Source: Strigops habroptila
Lineage: Eukaryota > Chordata > Aves > Psittaciformes > Psittacidae
Assembly (NCBI RefSeq): GCF_004027225.2
Contig: NC_044279.2
Coordinates: 44,850,744-44,914,743 of the forward strand
Direction of reading: 5' to 3'
DNA length: 64,000 nt
The position numbers were made by a program, and so were the translations under genes. Positions 13,383 through 26,987 of the stretch are shown here, one piece after another (position 1 is the stretch's first letter; every line of letters begins with the position of its first letter). Under the pieces are notes generated by a model. That model was given only the letters and a program-made list of their open reading frames with translations, was not told the origin of the DNA and did not search any database.

Positions 13383-15584
13383 CACAAACCAACCCTCCCC
13401 CCCAAAAAAAAAACCAACACCAAACCTAAGGCATAAACAACCAGCTGCAGCTATTAGGTCATAAATTTTGGAGGTTTGGGAAGTTTTTTTCATCATTTCG
13501 TCTCCTTGACTCTGAACTCAGAATTATGGTTTTGTTTTCCTAAAACAAGAGCTCACTTTTCTTATCTGTTAGAACTATTACAGAAGCCTTTCTCTTGAGT
13601 TTAAATTGGTCAGAGTTGCAGTTCACCAACTTGCATGGTCTCAGATTTGCAATCAAGTTATGGCTGACTTGCTCTATCTGTCTGCATAGATGTTCTTAAG
13701 ACATAAAATAAGAGAAAATTGAAACAAATTGTATCATCCTGTGTTTGCCACAGGCTAAAAGGGTACCACAGTCAGATACTGTGACTCAGTTGATTTGTCA
13801 TAACTTGTGCATTATTCCCACTGAGTTAATAAAAATAAAGTTTCACTTGATGGGTCTGCAAACTCCTTTAGGTACTTTGACTCCATTTAAACAATTTGTT
13901 TACAATATCAGCTGAGCTCTTTGACTCTGGTCCTTTTAATATTCAAAAGCTGAAGGAAAATTGTGAATTTTAAATTTTTATGCAATAAGTGGAAAATCAT
14001 GTCGTTTAGAATGAAATATGAAGTACTCAACACAAAGTGTGAGAATATAAGTGAGCACTTTCTTTTCAACTGAAATCACTAAAAACTTTGTGTGTGTTAA
14101 ATCTAGAACTGTGTACAAGAGAGGTGGAGGTGTTTGAGATGTCTTTTTGTTCTCAGGAACCTTAGGTTGAAAGTTTGTCTTTCAGAACATAGTCCTTTAT
14201 TACTTTCTTTCAAAAATGACGCTAGTCACTAGTCATTCCAACTTTTTTCAAGGCACCTTAGCATGGTGTTTCAAGGCATGGTGTGCTGAGGTAGTGGGAG
14301 ATGCAGATTTGGCAGGTATTTTTCTTGTAAATGTTTCTGTCAGAAAGAAAATAATGTTACATAGAACAGTCATAGCCTTCCCAGGAGAATGTCCCCAGCA
14401 GAGAAACATACAGTCTGGCAGTTATACTATTCTTGAAAAAGGGAGAGGTGTAGATTTAAAATACCTCAGGCCAAGGAAGACATTGAATTTAGCCGGTGGA
14501 TACCTTCAGTTACTGCGTTACAGCATAAAATATCCTCTGGCTAATGCGGATAATTTAACTAGGCCAGTTTTTTAGCTTGTGTGGTCTAAAACCATGCTGA
14601 AAAAAGCAGAACAGAATCTATGTGTAGGTAAAATACAGGCACCCTGAGGCCAGTAATTGGACACTCAGATTGCGGAGCACAAAGCTCCTTGCGTTTTACA
14701 TAGTTCTCTCTCCTAGCATCCACCAAACAATGACCTATTTAAATAAAGAGAAAAGAACATTAGTGTGATAGAGTATTTAATATGATAATCACAGAGGTTT
14801 TTCATTAATATAGAAGAGTCATCACCCAGCACTACCCACCTCATGACTATTTTACAAACATCTTGTTTAAGAAATACAAACAACTCTTCCTGTTTCAAAT
14901 GTCAGTCAAGTGATGTTAACATATGGTCTTTTTTCATACTTAGATAATTCTGCCAACAGTATCGTGGACATCAGAAACCATTATTTTGGAGAAAATACCC
15001 CTTTGATTCTCCTACTCAATTCAAATATCTTCCACAGTACCTTCATCTATTCAGTTTCTGGCATTAGTTTAATTGCATGCATAGCAATCATACAGAACTG
15101 TACCAGTTTTTCAGCATGACTAATTATCTCAAGCAGGCAGAGAGAGACAGCCACACCAACAACACACCCACCATCTTTTTGCATAATGTGTACTTTACAC
15201 TTACCAATCTGTTCACATATAAGGATTTTTTTTTTTTAGCTATTGTAACCAAGAATTTTAAAGAGATAATATGTAGAGAAAAAGACTGGCAGTAAAAAAA
15301 ACAAGCTGGACAAAACTTCCTTCAGCAAATACAGTGAGTCCAAGCTATATCTGTTCAGAACTATTGAAAAATTAATTCAGAAAGTATGTAGACACTTTTC
15401 ATGTTCACACAATTGTGCATTTCCTGACTGCATTCATTTTAAGAGACATCAACCTACATACCATAAAACAATATATTCCACACCACCTAGTCCAAGATAA
15501 ACTGTAATTTTCAGAAGTAATTTGTACAATATATAATACATAATATAAAATATATAATTTATACTATACACTGTATACCACATG

Positions 15585-15606
15585 CTATATAGTATATACT
15601 ATATAG
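15585..15606. repeat. 22-bp perfect AT-rich palindrome in a TA-rich tract
   Basis: The 22 bases beginning CTATATAG and ending CTATATAG are identical to their own reverse complement. They sit in a roughly 100-base TA-rich tract (about 15525-15625) with further near-palindromes such as TATAC/GTATA. Confidence 0.85.
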
Positions 15607-18600
15607 TGTGTAAATATATGTGCAAAGAATGTTTATACACATAAAATTATTTTTTTAATAGAGTGAATAAGCACTTGGACTTCGTGAAGCTCATCAGAAC
15701 ACATCCTCTGCCCTCTTCCTATAATTCAGCATTAAGTCATAAAAATTTCATTCACCAGTAGTACACATCCTTCTCTGGAGTAGGAACTGTGCTACAACCT
15801 CACAGAGGAGCTGTGTTGTGCAACGTGCCAAGGGGGAGGCCAGAATGCACTGATTCCAACTACTCATGACGCCTAAAAGACAGTGCTTCTGTGCTGAGTT
15901 ACAGCATATAACTCTGCAAAGAGAAATCAGAGAGTCACAAACGGTTTCTGAGATTCTCAGAACTTCTTTGAACTTATTTCTTTAGCTCCAACTACTTTTA
16001 TTTCCTCATTAAAGGAGAGGATCAGAGGTAACCTGTTCAGTGGTATAATTAAATGTAGATGGAGTTAATCCATGTTGAGTTTGGGCTGCATTTTCTCCTC
16101 ATTGTTTTTCCTGGAATAGAAGGGAGATAACTTAACCCACACACTTTATTTTACACACTGCTGTTGCGCCTCTTACTTCGTGTTTAGGAAACTCAACCAC
16201 AGAATCACAAAGTATCTTTTAATTTATCTCAAGCTGGGGAATTTGAAATTTGATTTGAAACATTTCCTTACTTCAGCGAGCCAGCATTACAGTATGTACA
16301 TAAGAAATCAGTGATTAAGGTGTAAAAATAAATAAATACTGCAAATATCTACTGTAGTTGTCTGTCTGTGATTCTTAGAGAGGAGGGAGCAAGCAGTGCT
16401 CAGGGTGCTAGTGGGAATCATTATAACTCAAGCCCAAGGCAGCTCCACTTGTTATTATGAAGTACACAAATATGTGCTTCAGCCAGATAAGTTCAGCCTT
16501 CATTTACTGCTTTGTCTGCACTGATGGCAACTGAGGTTACCTTTCTGGATGTGCAGATTGCATGTGACTGGAAAACTGTAAAAGACGTGTTGTTTTAAAC
16601 CCAGAACAGGAAACTTACTGAGAGGGGTGACAGGTCTCTCTATTTAAGCACCTATTCCCTCCTGAGCTTTTGTGCTGAACAGAAATAACCATCTGTGCTC
16701 AATTGCTAGTTATGGTTTTGTAACATCAGCATCTGCTGATAAAGAAAATAAGGGAATGTGTGCCTGCAACAGCTGAAGCCTCATTTACCACATCAGAATT
16801 CACTTCCTAATTATTCAGTTTTATTTTAGTCAGAGTACAGATGTTGTCACTCCTCTGCTGTTGGAAATTATTTAGTGTAAGATTCATCCTTAGAATGCTG
16901 TAATTGTTAGGGGTTTGTGCTTGGGTTTTGTTTTGGTTTTTTTTTTAAATTTTACTCTGGATTTTTATACACACATAAAAAGCATAAATTTTGTTCTGCA
17001 TGCCTCAAGTAAACTCAAAGGAAAAAAAAAGCTTTCTAAAGGTTGTTTTTCTGTGTAACCACATGCTCTCAATCTAAAATGATAGTTTTTAGATGTAGGA
17101 GAGATGAAACTGAAATCTCCTGGAAGATCACAGAACATATGTCCCTCCTGTGCCAGCTGTAATATATTAGTCCAGAATGTCTGCCTGTCTGCTACTGAGA
17201 ATTCTTGACAAATTTTAATGTTGCAGCACATGAAATATTGTCATAAAAAATCAATCTCACTCAAGATTGGCACATAGCCCCACACCTGCACTAAACACAG
17301 TTTGCATGCATGCCATTTTGATATGACGTACCAATTTGATATGAAATGGTGTATTTCAGACTGTCAAAATCCTTGTTTGGTTTTCAGACAGCAGTGTAAA
17401 TGGAGTGGATGATTTAACAGAGGATGGTGGGACATATTCTCAGTGCCTGAAGTACTGGGAACTTCAGTATCTTCTATCAATGGAACTTCTAAGCCACTGG
17501 AAATTGCATGGCTAGGGAAAGTCAGCCTAGGTCTTGTGGGCTTGCTAGTTGGGGCTCACAAACCAGCGGTGGTTACATGAAGAGTGATCCAGTCATCTAT
17601 GTATTGTATTTCCAGGAGCCATAGTAATTGAAACACTCTTTGAAAAGAGCTAAACTGTCTTGTCAGACTTGTTACCTAGAGCTCCACAAGGTAGGAGAGC
17701 ATCTGTGTTTCTTCAAGGTCCAAGCGGTCATCAAAATATTGTACCCATACTTGTGCAATGCTGCCTCTAAGTACCTGTACCCCAGTGGGCAGTGTACACA
17801 GCAAATCTGAAACTGAATAAACCATCAATAGGTAATTGAGTTTATTTAATGAACATTCTAAAAGGAAAGAGGGATAAATTTTACATCAACAAGAAGCTGA
17901 AATTCAAGAAGGAGATGGAATCGTGATTAGACTGTCTCTACAGCAGTCACTTACCATCATTTGTATCTGACAAGACAAACATAAACTAGCTTGAAGGCAG
18001 TGTTCTGGGATGTCTGAGTTTTATAGGTTGATTCCTCCAGCCATGAGGTAGGGATCTGGCTTCCCCTTCCAAGCGCTGCAGAGGAGTACCAGTCTACTTT
18101 TGCCTCAGCAAGTAAGCCCCTTTTCCTTGCAAGTCTACAAAGAAAGTCATTGAACCATAAAGTAAATGGTGGTTTTATTATTGGAAGCAAGGAGATGGTT
18201 TCTTTCTACCTGAAGCAAAGAACTGATTATGTTTTGCATCTTTTGATTAGTACATATTTCCCCTGGTTTATTTACAGAAAATTTACAACATTCCTATACT
18301 TTTTTTAAACAAAAAACCTAAATTCTGTATGCCAGTAAAGTGGTAAATGTGTATTGCAGGCATTATGAAAATTGTTAAAGACAAACATATCACCAATAAG
18401 TTTATTGTTAAAGTATGAAAACATAACAATTGTAAAAATAATCCTTGAATATGACCTACAATCAAATTTCTTGTTTTACAGCTTAATCTCCTAATAAATT
18501 GTTTAGCTTCAAACATCAATTTGACTATCTGACAAGGCTCAGGGGTGACACAATGTAGTGACACCTGCCAATACAGTCAGTAACTTACACAATGACACAG

Positions 18601-21600
18601 ACCTAAATTATGACTGTCTGGAAAATTTACATTTTAATTTTACATGTGTTATTACTCTATAACTGCCTCCAAAAAAAATCACAGCATTTTAGTATAAACT
18701 AATAATTTCCACTAGACAAAACAATAAACACTAGTCAACTTACCTGGAAAACCAAGAATAAACCTCCTTAATTATATATGACAGTCATTATGGTACATGT
18801 CTGGTCAGATTCTAAACTTAATTTAATTTGGGGTTTTTTTTATATATATTAGTAAAAATAACTTTACAATCAATTAACTACTTAAAGGTTTTGTGGGGGT
18901 TAATTTCCCAAATGTTTGAAGATGAGACAAAACAGACATGGTAACAATGAAGAAAAAGATAAACTGCAGGTGAGAATCTTTGTTAAGTCATTAGCAAAGG
19001 GAGCAACTGGTTTCTAGGAAATTAAGTAGTAAACTAAAATATAATTTCATGAGAAGGAAGATAAATGTAAACATGAAAGAGACAGGATAATTTAGAACAT
19101 AACAAGAAAATTTGGGTTTTGTATGATGGCATGAATACAGCCATGTGAAACTCCCCGATGACATAAAAAAATTAAATAAATAACTTGGTCAGTCTTAGAA
19201 ATGCAAATCTATGAGCACTTTGAGATTTAGGTCCCTAAACAAGAGTTCAAAGAGAAGATCTGAAGTGAAAGAGCTGAATAGATTAGGTAATTGTAGCAGA
19301 CTTTTTACCTTCGGATCTTTGTTTAAATTACAACCAAAAAAGTTGTTACAATATGAAGGCTGTAATCAATTTTCTTATCTTAGACCACTTGTTCCAAGTG
19401 AACATTTGTCCACATCACACTTATTCTGAACAGAGAAGATCAAATTGGCTTTGTTCCTGGATTACTTTTTAACTGCAAGAAAATGGTTCCTCTAGGATGG
19501 GATGTGCTTTACCTCTCTGAATAGAACTCTTCACTTCAGAAAGATCATTAAATATGATCTTACCAAAAAAAAAAAAAAGCAAGAGAGTTGAGAGTTGTAA
19601 TGAAAGTTCGAAAAGAGAAGGACTCAATGCAGTTCAATTTAACACAAGATAAAGATAAAACTTATACACAGGTATATAATTGGTTTCAGGAACATCTCTA
19701 CAAAGAGTAGAATTTTGATAGCTGAACATAAGGACAAGAAGACCATAGACACTTTGAGGAAATCTTCTTCTTTCAGAAATGACACAGAAAAAAGAACTGC
19801 CTATGCAATAATAGACAGAATTGCAGTAGTTTGGAACATTATAGTGGTTTTCAACTCTTCCCTATTCTCAGTTTGGTTTTAGCTGGAGGTCAGTAATATT
19901 TTAACTGGACATGAATCTTTCCTCCCCACCCCAGTTTAAGGTCCAGAAATAAGTGTACCAAAAGTGTACCAAAAATAAATTAAACTAAAATAAAATGCGT
20001 CATTGTTGATTGCATATTCATAGCCAGTCAAAAACTTTGTTAAACTGAAATGTTTTACTCATTAATGCACAGGTGAAAACTATGTGCAACCTTTAACTTC
20101 TTTTTGCCAATATTCTTATTTTTACTCCACATATTCTTGCTAAAGTTTCAACCTATGAAATCCAGAAGAATTAAAATGAATGTGAAAGGATAGTCCTGAC
20201 ACACAAATAGAAATCAGAACAGGGGTTAATCAAAGAAAATGTTAAAAAGTATTAGTGACTTCCCAATGACACCAGAAGGTCATTAACAATAGAACAATAG
20301 ATGAACAGCAGAAGGTCTGACTGCCATATACAGATCCAGAATACATAAATTAAATACATATACTTCAAAATATAGTTTACAAGATCACCACAATAAGTCT
20401 TTCCCACATGCACATTGTGTTTCGTGGTAAATCTCCCCTAGCTTCTCTATCTTTGACAAATGTTTTCACAGTACATGTGCTTGCTGGCGTAGATCAAGTG
20501 ATCTGCTTATCTCCCATGGTAAACTAATGCTTTCAAGACCCTTACACTGGGCCTCTGGAGAAAGCATGCTACTCTTTACATTTCAGGATATACATATTCT
20601 TATACCAGCATTGGACCGTCCCTCCTTATCAGGTCTAAATCTCTACACAACAGGCAACTGCAGTGCTTACTCTGAGACTGACCTTACAGGACTCGCCACA
20701 ATGTCTCCTCTCTGAAGTGCAAATGCAACCATTGCTCCACCAATAAGTGGCTGACTGTGATGAACACAGCAAAGAACAACCATAAGTAGAGACAACTGAA
20801 CAGTTTTGACTGACTTATTGTACAGAAGAAACCACACTAAGAATTGAATGCTAAACTTCTGTCTGACAAGACCTTCAGCTACAACCTAAGAATAATTAGC
20901 TTATATCCCTACATCTGCAGGAATTCAAGCTACTAAAAAGAACATGTTATCTTCCTGAAAACTGGGAATAGCAAGAATTACAAACATGTACCCAGCCGCA
21001 GGAACGTTACAAGCTCAGTCTTTTATCTAAGGGATACCAGTGCTGCAGTTACTCAACTCAGCCACATCTAAAGGACTTGCAACACCACCCACAAACACAC
21101 ATAACCTTAGAAAGGCACATTGAGAAAATGAAAAAGAGATTCTTAGTATGGAGAAGAGATTCAAATGTACAATGCGAATGCTTCAAAACCAAAGAAACAA
21201 ACTTTGTAAGAAGTCTGGTTTAGATACACCCTGAGATGAAGACCTCTTGTGTTAGATGTGAGGAAGGGTAGAAAAATTAAAACCCAACACAGGAAAAAAA
21301 GTAAAAATTAAAGAAATGTGTCTGGGATTGTGTCTCTTTCAAAATCTGTGGATTTTGAAAATGAGGATCCTAATAAGAATACAGAAATGCTAATAGTTAC
21401 TGCTACTCCCCAATCTAATAGAGGTACTCATTTGTTATGATCAGCTTCACAAAACAGTCTGTAAATAAGAGGTTCTGAGATATAAGAGGCCCGTGGAGTT
21501 GCAAAATTTGGGCACAGGCTGTAGAATGTGTGCCAATATATGGACATGCACGCTTGGCTGAAAACTACTCTTCCATAATATGGCTTTTGGGATATATTAG

Positions 21601-23343
21601 GTATCTGAAAAGCATCTAAGGATGGAGTGTAGTGCCTTAATGTATCATTTGCCATAACCTAAAGTCTAAATTCCACCTTAGTTTGGTCTTATGTGCCATT
21701 TCAAATTGTCCAGAAGTCCCTGGAAAGGTTGAGACTGCTGTTCTACCTATTCCCTACCATGCTGGACATAGACAGTTTTGATCACTTCCAGCCCCGTGAA
21801 TGATGACTTCTACATATTGCAAATTGCTTGAGGTGTTGCATGTGAGGTTTTCTGAATTATAGCTATTATGACAGTCTTTGTCCATATGGTAATTTCCTAA
21901 ATTAATTTTAATTCACTAAATTTAAGAAAATAATTCTCAAATAGTTTTTATAAACCTTTGCTCTTCAAAAACTGATCAGATTAAATATTTGACATGTGAT
22001 TTTATATAATAGCTCATTTTCATCATTAATTATTGTTCTTCTTCCTAAATTGGTGTTTGTAATGGTTTTAATAGAAAAATGCTTAATAACAAAATTAGCA
22101 TGATAATTTCTATTTAAATTACTTAAACTTTCAGACCTAACTAAAACTTGCATGGCAATAACTAGTCAGGAGTGACTAGATTAAAATCTATAGGCAAAAA
22201 AAATGATCCTTACAACTCCTTAAAAATAAAGTTACATGCTTTTGCCAAAAGCTAAAATGTTTCTGGAGGAATTCTGAATTAAGCTTGTATTTTATTACTG
22301 CAGTTAAGGGAAGAAAAACAGCTTTGGGATTGGTGCAGTTTCTGTAAGAATATACAAATTCTTTAAATTTATAAGAAGGCTGGGAAATATTTTTCCTCAG
22401 AAAAAAAGGTGGAAACTAATAGTTCCTGGTTTGCTGTAATTTTCTTTGCAAATGTTTAAATTTTGTTAGATGAAAAGCCAAAACAGTACAAAAGGGGTTT
22501 TGTCAAAGCGTTACATTCTGTTCAAAAAGCTTTGTTAAAATTATTTCAGCCAGCAGTAGTAGTAGTACAAATTTGTCTAAGGTGAAGTAATGTATGTAGT
22601 TACTATATTACTATAATATTATCTTACTACTATAGCTGGTAAAAGACATGTATTTTAGACATTTGATTAGAAAGGTTTAGGCTGCTGGTGATCACATTGT
22701 TTAACTGAAAGAAAAACAGCTTCAAACACATTTCAGCATACGCAGATCTGAGAATTATGCATGTGCTTACAAGATATATTAAGTAGGGCCTGAGTTTTTA
22801 TATCGTGCCTGTCCTAGTTTTCTCCATCTTCTAAATTTCCTCAGAAGTATGGAATGTCCACAAATGTTCTTGTAGAACATTTTGCTGATGATATGTATCA
22901 TCAACCACAATGTAAAATATACTTGCAAATGAAAATCGTGAAAGCAAAATCTAACTTCTCTATATAATTTGCCTTGGGACATGCTTACAGAGTTTTGTAG
23001 TTCAGACTTCATCACAAAAACTTTTCAGCGAGGCTGAGGAACAGGCATTAACATTAAAAGTGGTATTTTCAAGTAGTGCTAATTCACCTCTGCTGTTTTC
23101 AGTAATAGACATAGACCCAGATAAAGAATGATGTTTATGCCCTGAGTACATAGATGTGTGGACACTGTCATAATGGATGCCTCAGTATCTAATAGTTTGA
23201 CAGACATATCAAGGAGTAAGATCATAACTATCCAGATCTTGAGGTAGGCTATATGCACAGGTAAAGTACATGTGAGGTTTTTTTAAGTGAAAACTTGGGG
23301 CTTTTAGGCTGTTACAGTGCAATTTCTATGATCATTGTGAAAC

Positions 23344-23366
23344 TTTTTTTTTTTTTTTTTTTTTTT
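23344..23366. repeat. Poly-T run (T23)
   Basis: An uninterrupted run of 23 T bases. It may be the A-tail of an old minus-strand insertion, but no element body was recognised beside it. Confidence 0.9.
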
Positions 23367-24663
23367 GATGGTCTGGAACAGTGAACAATTAAATATTTGT
23401 ATCAGAGTTAAAGTTAAAGATGAGACATGGAGCTATGCCCACCACAGAACACTGAAGACATTGTATAGATTAAGCAGTATTTGACTTCTGAACTTCTAGA
23501 GGTTTCACTCCTAGTCTGGGTATTGTAAGTATTTGGAAATGTACCAGCTGAGATGTTTAGTCTGTCTGCTTTGTATGCAAGGCTTACTTCAACAGGAATG
23601 CTTTGAAACAGCTTGAAGATTGAATGAAATGTAAAGGAGAATACAAAATTAGTGGAACAAACATAGAATTTATGGAATATGTAGAGAGAAATATAGGAAG
23701 CAGCATGTAGAAGTTCCTCTTCGGGCTAAGAACACTCCCCATGGGGCCCATCCAACCTCCGCTGCCTTCAGTGGGCACTGGGTGAGGCTTTGTTTGTCCA
23801 GCATTTGGCTCAGAAGAGTCAGAACCTGATTGAGACTTGTAAGTTTCAGATGTAATACCAGCAAAATATCACATATATAGTCACTGAGATGTGAGACATC
23901 CAACAGGGATCAGGGAATGATGAAGTTTCCAAAGGTTTGTCAGACATGGTAGCAGGTAAGGTTAATTATTTTTAAATAGTCAGCACATATATATGCTGAA
24001 AAAAATGAGTAATCTACACACCTGAGGTTTTAGTTTAGTAGTTCTCAATAACAGACTTAACCTATGTTAATCTCATTTTGTTAGTTAAATGCCTTAGGCT
24101 TTCACTTAGTCCAAAATTCCAATTAATCTAAAACACCATGAGATAGCATCAGGGTGGGAAAAGCTTGGCAGGGATCTAGTTTAGCATGATATGAGCTGCA
24201 CACATTAATGAGTCAGTGGGAAACTTACCAGCTGGATAAAACATGTAATACTGACAGGCAGGCAAATGGAAAATGAGTTGTGGATGTCCTCCTTGGTACA
24301 TTATTACAAATTACTGATTCAGCTCAGAAAATGGCCAAAACACTTTGCCAAGCAGGGGAAAATAGTAGGTTTCTTGAAAATCTTACAGACAAAGAGAGAT
24401 AATGGAAAAAAATCCCCAAAAGCAAACAACAAAAAAACCCCAGTTGTTTATGCAGATATAGGGTATAGTGTAATTATTGGAAAGAAAATAAAGGTAGGAA
24501 AGGATTCAGAGCAGTTGCCTAGAGATCTAAAGGCTGAAGAAAGATGGAGTGGACATAGACTGCTATAGATAGGTTCCATGGTGAAAGAATATGTGAAATA
24601 GAGTGTGAGAGAAGAGGAATAGAGAAGCAATACATTTTGCAGAACAACCTTGACAGTAAAAAT

Positions 24664-25580
24664 AGAATCACAGAATCAACTAGGCTGAAAAAAACCTTTA
24701 AGATCACCAAGTCCAATTGTTACCCCAGGACTGCCAGATCCACCACTAAACCAAAGTCACTAAGGGCCTCACCTGTATGATTTTTGGACACTTCCAGGGA
24801 TGGTGATTCCACCACTTTTCTGGGCAGCTTGTTCCAGCACCTGATCACCCTCTCTGTGAAGAAATTTTTCCTAATATCCAATCTAAACCTCCCCTGGTGC
24901 AGCTTAAGGCCAATACCTCATCTTATCGCTTGTTACTTGGGAGACGAGACCTACCACCACCTCACTACAACCTCCTTTCAGGTAGCTGTAGAGAGCGATA
25001 AGGTCCCCCCTGAGCCTTCTCTTCTCCAGACTAAACAACCCCAGTTCTCCCAGCCTTTCCTTATAAGACTTGTGCTCCACACCCTTCACCAGCTTTGTTG
25101 CCCTTCTCTGGATCAGCTCCAGTACCTCAATGTCTTTCTTGTAGTGAGGGTCCAAAACCGAACACAATATTTGAGGTGTGGCCTCACTAATGCCGAGTAC
25201 AGGGGGACAATCACTGTCCTGGTCCTGCTGGCCAAGCTAGTTCTGATAGAGCCCAGGATGCTGTCGGCCTTCTTGGCTGCCTGGACACAAGCTGGCTCAA
25301 GTTCAGTCGGCCGTCAATCAGCAACCCCTGGTCCTTTTTCATCGAGCAACTTTCCAGCCACTCTTCTCCAAGCCTGTAGCACTGCATGGGGTTGTTGTGA
25401 CCCAAGCGCAGAACCTGGCACTTTGCCTTGTTGAACCTCATACCACTGGCCATAGCCCATCAATCCAGCCTGTCCAGATCCCTTTGCAGAGCTTTCCTAC
25501 CCTCATGCAGATCCACACTCCTGCCCAACTTGGTGTTGTCTGCAAATTTACTGAAGGGGCACTCGATCCCCTCATACATT
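24664..25580 (-). mobile_element. CR1 LINE, 5'-truncated, with RT C-terminal remnant
   Basis: A minus-strand CR1 of a different subtype from the copies at 11.9 and 28.6 kb, with the tail AGAATCACAGAATCAAC at the left. The minus strand encodes CR1 ORF2 blocks in order: [43 protein letters not shown], then [25 protein letters not shown] and [25 protein letters not shown]. The catalytic FADD motif reads FADN, and frame breaks occur, so it is inactive. The long plus-strand open frame across it (24784-25434) is antisense to the LINE and not a gene. Confidence 0.93.
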
Positions 25581-26417
25581 ACCTACTATTTCAACATAAC
25601 AGGAACATACTGAAGTCAAAACTTCAGTAAAATCATCTCCCTCATAACGCACCCCTTGAAACTGTTCTACTTTATTTGAATGGATAATTTTGGACCATAG
25701 AAACATCTGCGTATTCACAGATTTCTAAACTGTGATTACACACTATGTACTATGTAAACTGTGAATACACACTATGTTTACTTTATGGAGCAAAACCTGT
25801 GAGTGCATTCTTTTCCCATTTCCTCCATACCCCTTCTTGCTGCACTTCCTAGCTGATGTGGAGCTGGAGGCCATGGTGGGACTGCGTGGACCTCTTCAGA
25901 GGCCAGGAGGCCAGGCCCAGCAGCTGGTGGTTGTGGGGATCTGAAACCAAAGAGGAGAAAGGAAAGCCTTCTCCTGTGCTTCTGGTTTGATTAGAGTAAC
26001 CACAGTGTCTTCTGAAATAGTCAGAAGCCTGCTTCCCATAGCTGTCAGTCCTGCTTTTGTCTCTGCAATCTTTGCCCTCTGGACTCCAGTACAGGTCTAT
26101 ATCCCTTTTCACAGTTTCATACTGCTCCTAAAGACATTTCTGGTGGAGATGTGCCAGCTCCTCATGCTTGTGGGCTTGCTTATGATGTCTTCAGAACCAC
26201 TTCTACTCCAGTTGAAGCTGATTCTCCATCAGTGTCATGTAATGTAGATCTGGGACAGGATGCTTTCTTGTAATTCCTATTTGTGCATTGTTCTGCGGTC
26301 TTATTTGGTAGATTGCAAGGAGGGCCAGAAGGTCTCCATCCAGTCAGTCTCTGGAGTCAATGACAGAAAACAGTGTTTTCTCAAGAGGTGTAGATGGCCA
26401 GAAAGGCCAAAGAGAAG
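25581..26417. other. Unique spacer with a short tandem duplication
   Basis: No gene was recognised. A 23-base unit (TAAACTGTG[A/T]... to ...CACTATGT) occurs twice at 25726-25748 and 25755-25777 with a 29-base period and one mismatch, a small local duplication. The 25850-26250 part is richer in G+C than the surroundings but matches nothing I know. Confidence 0.55.
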
Positions 26418-26987
26418 TGTCGTGGTTTAAGCCCAGCCAGTAACTCAGAACCATGCAGTCACTCCCTCATTCCCCTAGTTCTTCCTCCCCTTGCTCCTGG
26501 AGGGGTGGGGAGGAGGATCTAAAGAATGTAAATCCCATGGGTTGAGATAAGAACAATCCAGTAACTAAGGTATAATACAAAACCACTACTGCTACCACCA
26601 ATACTAATAATGATAAGGGAAATAACAAGGGGAGAGAATACAATTGTTCACCACCTGTCAACTGACACCCAGCCCGACCAGAGCAGTGATATGAGCCTTC
26701 TGGGTAACAATCCCCAGTTTATATAATGGGCAGGACATGCTGTGGTATGGAATACCCCTTTGGCTAGTTTGGGTCAGGTATCTTGCCTCTGCTTCCTCCC
26801 AGCTTCTTGTGCCCCTCTTCACTGGCAGAGCATAAGACCAAAAGTCCTTGATAGGAGTAAACATTACTTAGCAACAACTAAAAACATCGGTGTTATCAGC
26901 GTTGTTCCCAGGCTGAAAGTCAAAAACACAGCACTGCACCAGCTACTAAGAAGGAGGAAAATGACTGCTACAGCTGAACCCAAGACA
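26418..26987 (-). mobile_element. Solo LTR of a bird endogenous retrovirus (570 bp), probably ERVL-like
   Basis: The ends are clean: the minus strand starts TGTC and ends GACA, the terminal inverted repeat expected of an LTR. The minus strand has a TATA box (TATATAA at 26719-26725), following TATTCCATACCACAGCATGT, and the block AAACATCGGTGTTATCAGC (plus-strand reading), all features I recognise from an LTR family abundant in bird genomes. The ERVL assignment is from memory and not certain. No second LTR or internal gag/pol sequence is present, so it is a solo LTR. Flanks AGAAG and GTATC do not form a target-site duplication. Confidence 0.85.
26719..26725 (-). promoter_or_regulatory. TATA box of the solo LTR
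   Basis: TATATAA on the minus strand, about 260 bases from the LTR 5' end, the usual layout of U3 then TATA then R. It is likely a relic; no transcript start can be shown. Confidence 0.6.

Larger units (their letters stand above)
12456..24663. other. Long AT-rich unique non-coding region
   Basis: No gene or large interspersed repeat was recognised in about 12 kb. Simple-sequence features include a T-run near 12.95 kb, (CAAA)n at 13350-13382, a TA-rich palindromic tract near 15.5-15.6 kb, and a T23 run at 23344-23366. An exon-like segment at 23907-23955 is described under findings. Open frames up to about 120 codons (for example 14216-14575) show no family resemblance. Confidence 0.7.

Noticed and set aside
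14216..14575. Plus-strand frame of 119 codons
   Set aside because: No family resemblance, no splice-site context; a frame of this length is expected by chance in 64 kb.
24784..25434. Plus-strand open frame of 216 codons
   Set aside because: It is antisense to the CR1 copy whose ORF2 motifs are on the minus strand; no independent protein resemblance.
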